Source of the DNA: Aquificaceae bacterium
GTDB taxonomy: Bacteria > Aquificota > Aquificia > Aquificales > Aquificaceae
Assembly: GCA_026982025.1 (NCBI GenBank)
Contig: JALSHX010000013.1
Coordinates: 1 to 6,672, forward strand
Length of the DNA stretch: 6,672 bases
Direction: 5' to 3'
The translations under genes were made by a program, and so were the position numbers. Shown here one piece after another: positions 5,355 to 6,672 of this stretch. Numbering within the stretch: the first letter of the stretch is position 1; each line of letters opens with the position of its first letter. The notes below the pieces were generated by a model, which saw only the letters and a list, made by a program, of their open reading frames with translations, had not been told where the DNA came from and searched no databases.

Positions 5355-5903
5355 ATGGCAATTGAACGACTCGCGATAATAGCGTCCAAGGGTACCCTGG
5401 ACTGGGCTTACCCGCCTCTTATCATCGCCTCAACGGCCGCGTCCCTCGGGCTGGAGACGGCGATATTTTTCACCTTTTACGGGCTTAACATAATACATAA
5501 AAAGAAGATGAAACAGCTCAAGGTTGCTCCGGTGGGCAACCCGGGAATGCCCATGGCATTTCCTCCCTCAATAAAGAAGATACCCGGACCGGGACAGGTA
5601 GCGGGTCTTATGGAGTGGATCTTTCCCGGACCTCCCCAGTTGATGGGAGTAATTCCTGGAATGACAGACTTCATGACTGGAATGATGAAGAAGATGATGA
5701 AGGATCACGGAGTTGCAACGGTTGAGGAACTCATTGAACTCTGTAAGGAAGCGGAGGTGAAGCTTATACCCTGTCAGATGACAATGGAGCTCTTCGGATA
5801 CAAGTACGAGGACCTCATAGACGGTCTTGAGCCTCCCGGAGGTGCTGCAACGCTTATTAATTATGTAATGGACGCTGACAAGCCGATGCTTCTGTTTATT
5901 TAA
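5355..5903 (+). CDS. dsrE2: DsrE2-like sulfurtransferase (DsrE/DsrF/DrsH-like family)
   Basis: Predicted sulfur-relay protein of 182 residues. The N-terminus has the DsrE fold pattern (LAIIASKGTLDWAYPPLIIASTAA, continuing to about 46). The C-terminal half has the DsrE2 signature: ELCKEAEVKLIPCQMTMELFGY (128-149), with Cys130 and Cys140, then EDLIDGLEPPGGAATLINYV. Both cysteines are typical candidates for persulfide transfer. The middle (about 52-115) is strikingly Met/Pro/Gly-rich: about eleven Met and eleven Pro, including IKKIPGPGQ, IFPGPPQLMG and MTGMMKKMMK. Hydrophobic stretches at about 19-46 and 81-107 are consistent with the membrane association reported or predicted for DsrE2 proteins, although neither is a clean transmembrane helix by eye. 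A Shine-Dalgarno (AAGGGGGTGA, 5341-5350) precedes the ATG. It lies 23 bp after tusA and 21 bp before the next dsrE, hence one operon. Subtype (DsrE2A or B) is not resolved. Confidence 0.88.
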   Translation: MAIERLAIIASKGTLDWAYPPLIIASTAASLGLETAIFFTFYGLNIIHKKKMKQLKVAPVGNPGMPMAFPPSIKKIPGPGQVAGLMEWIFPGPPQLMGVIPGMTDFMTGMMKKMMKDHGVATVEELIELCKEAEVKLIPCQMTMELFGYKYEDLIDGLEPPGGAATLINYVMDADKPMLLFI

Positions 5904-5924
5904 AAAACTTTCAGGAGGAGACAG

Positions 5925-6350
5925 ATGGCAGGACAGGAATACGAGAAGTTGCTCTTTTACATTCTGACGGTGCCCTTCTTTGAAAGGGCGGAGCCCACCA
6001 CAGGTGAGCTTATCAATCCGCAGGCGGGCGCACCTTTCTTCCTTGCAACCGCAGCAACCACAATGGACTACGAAGTGGAAATGGTCATCACATCCGAAGC
6101 TGGATTCCTTCTCATGAAAGACAATGCTAAAAAGGTGAAGGTTCGTCCCGGCGTCGATCAGACCATTTACGACTTTATCTCAATGGCAAAGGAAGCGGGA
6201 GTCAAAATATATCTTTGCGTTCCTTCCCTTGACCTGACGGACATCTACAAGAAAGAGGATGTCAACGAGGAACTTTGCGACGGCATCATCGGAGGTGCCG
6301 CCTTCCTTGATAAGCTCATGAGCGGAGAGTATGCTGTCATTACCCTTTAA
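5925..6350 (+). CDS. dsrE3: DsrE-family sulfurtransferase, DsrE3-like
   Basis: Small cytoplasmic DsrE-family protein of 141 residues, expected to exchange sulfane sulfur with TusA. Family features: an N-terminal strand LLFYILTVP (9-17), a PFFLATAATTMDYEVEMVITSEAGFLLM stretch (38-64), in which EVEMVITSEAG is the strand-turn of DsrE proteins, then IYDFISMAKEAGVKIYLCVPSLDL (81-104), placing Cys98 at the usual active-cysteine position after the GV-hydrophobic strand. A second cysteine, Cys118, lies in ELCDGIIGGAAFLDKL, close to the ending of DsrE domains. AGGAGG (5913-5918) is 6 nt before the ATG. In sHdr organisms DsrE3-type proteins work directly with TusA upstream of the sHdr complex; the assignment to DsrE3 rather than another DsrE subtype rests on context and length. 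It is followed by a GC-rich hairpin. Confidence 0.85.
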   Translation: MAGQEYEKLLFYILTVPFFERAEPTTGELINPQAGAPFFLATAATTMDYEVEMVITSEAGFLLMKDNAKKVKVRPGVDQTIYDFISMAKEAGVKIYLCVPSLDLTDIYKKEDVNEELCDGIIGGAAFLDKLMSGEYAVITL

Positions 6351-6355
6351 AAATC

Positions 6356-6374
6356 ACGGGGGCTACGCCCCCGT
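6356..6374 (+). terminator. GC-rich hairpin after dsrE3 (terminator or partial attenuator)
   Basis: ACGGGGGC and GCCCCCGT form a perfect 8-bp stem with a 3-nt TAC loop, starting 5 nt after the dsrE3 stop. It is followed by CTATTTAAA rather than a clean T-tract, so termination is likely incomplete. It may let part of the transcription continue into shdrC1, stabilise the 3' end of the tusA-dsrE mRNA, or set a different expression level for the two halves of the cluster. Confidence 0.6.
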
Positions 6375-6503
6375 CTATTTAAACCAGAAAGGATTTATGA
6401 TTATAAGCATATTTTTATATCCCTATAACAAAATTTTTTTGTTTGTCCGAATAAAAAAGGATAAGTTATCTTAGTCGGGTATCTTTGCTGAGGAGGTGCG
6501 AAT
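6375..6503 (+). promoter_or_regulatory. AT-rich leader/promoter region of shdrC1
   Basis: No coding potential was seen in these 129 bp. A possible promoter is TTTAAA (6378-6383) and TATAAG (6402-6407) with an 18-bp spacer, overlapping the small dyad TTAT-GATT-ATAA (6395-6406). Further down is an AT hairpin, AACAAAA/TTTTGTT with a TTT loop (6427-6443), and a palindrome GATAA-G-TTATC (6460-6470), which could be an operator. The Shine-Dalgarno AGGAGGTG (6491-6498) lies 5 nt before the ATG. An independent promoter for the shdr genes is plausible but each single element is weak in such AT-rich DNA. Confidence 0.4.
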
Positions 6504-6507
6504 ATGG
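6489..6507 (+). repeat. Translation-initiation leader shared with tusA (copy 2)
   Basis: Second copy of TGAGGAGGTGCGAA, here followed by TATGG. It is identical to the tusA leader except for one missing A between the Shine-Dalgarno and the ATG. Confidence 0.8.
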
Positions 6508-6672
6508 AAGGACATCCTTACGGATACAACATCCCCATCTCGGAAAAAACAAAGGAGGTCCCTTGGGAGGAGAAGGTCAGGATATTTGAGGAGGTAAAGT
6601 CGGACTTTCGCTTCAAGGAGTATCTCTTTGGCTGTTTGAACTGCGGGGTCTGTACGGCTTCATGCCCTTCCA
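6504..6672 (+). CDS. shdrC1: HdrC-like iron-sulfur subunit sHdrC1, 5' part (cut by window end)
   Basis: Only the first 56 codons are in the window. After a polar N-terminus (MEGHPYGYNIPISEKTKEV), the sequence contains FKEYLFGCLNCGVCTASCPS (37-56): Cys44, Cys47, Cys50 and Cys54 in a CxxCxxCxxxCP ferredoxin-type [4Fe-4S] motif. The GVCTASCPS form is typical of HdrC-type subunits of heterodisulfide reductase. In sulfur oxidisers the cytoplasmic sHdr complex (HdrC1, B1, A, C2, B2) is thought to oxidise lipoate-bound sulfur to sulfite, and HdrC carries electrons between its clusters. The position directly after tusA-dsrE-dsrE makes sHdrC1 the most likely identity; a succinate dehydrogenase/glycolate oxidase-type ferredoxin is the less likely alternative. 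Starts at ATG 6504 with a strong Shine-Dalgarno. Confidence 0.85.
   Translation, partial: MEGHPYGYNIPISEKTKEVPWEEKVRIFEEVKSDFRFKEYLFGCLNCGVCTASCPS

Noticed and set aside
1..6672. CRISPR array, tRNA/rRNA, insertion sequence or prophage
   Set aside because: No regularly spaced repeats, no tRNA-like cloverleaf, no transposase or integrase frames were seen.

Overview
The window looks like chromosomal DNA from a thermophilic, sulfur-oxidising member of the Aquificota (Aquifex / Hydrogenivirga / Thermocrinis relatives). This is inferred from three things. There is a stand-alone Pol I-type 5'-3' exonuclease with no polymerase domain. There is a tusA-dsrE-dsrE-hdrC1 block typical of the sulfur-oxidising heterodisulfide-reductase-like (sHdr) pathway. 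The genes are very tightly packed, Lys/Glu-rich and scattered on both strands. No database search was possible, so the taxon is a reasoned guess.

Left half (1-3667). The 3' part of hflX (ribosome-associated GTPase) enters from the left edge on +. Its end overlaps by 17 bp the end of a 627-residue SLC13/DASS-type permease with two cytosolic RCK_C (TrkA-C) domains on -. Only 22 bp separate the permease start from a divergent 289-residue 5'-3' exonuclease on +. That spacer carries a -10-like hexamer on each strand and no ribosome binding site, so both mRNAs may be leaderless. The exonuclease ends in QGSLF, which resembles a beta-sliding-clamp binding motif. Its stop codon abuts the stop of the next, convergent gene.

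Middle (3668-4976, - strand). A flagellar rod protein (FlgF type) lies 13 bp downstream of a regulator. The regulator joins a DeoR-type helix-turn-helix to a Cys-rich NosL-like domain with seven cysteines. This is the least conventional gene of the window.

Right half (4977-6672, + strand). A 118-bp divergent intergenic region holds an 18-bp inverted repeat, a leaderless-type promoter for the regulator and a good sigma70-type promoter for tusA. Then come tusA, dsrE2-like, dsrE3-like, a hairpin, an AT-rich 129-bp stretch and the first 56 codons of an HdrC-like iron-sulfur protein (sHdrC1) cut by the window edge. In known sHdr organisms TusA and DsrE proteins pass sulfane sulfur as protein persulfide to the cytoplasmic sHdr complex. 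The layout suggests that the HTH-NosL protein senses a metal or sulfur state and controls this sulfur-relay operon from the shared intergenic region. That control is inference.
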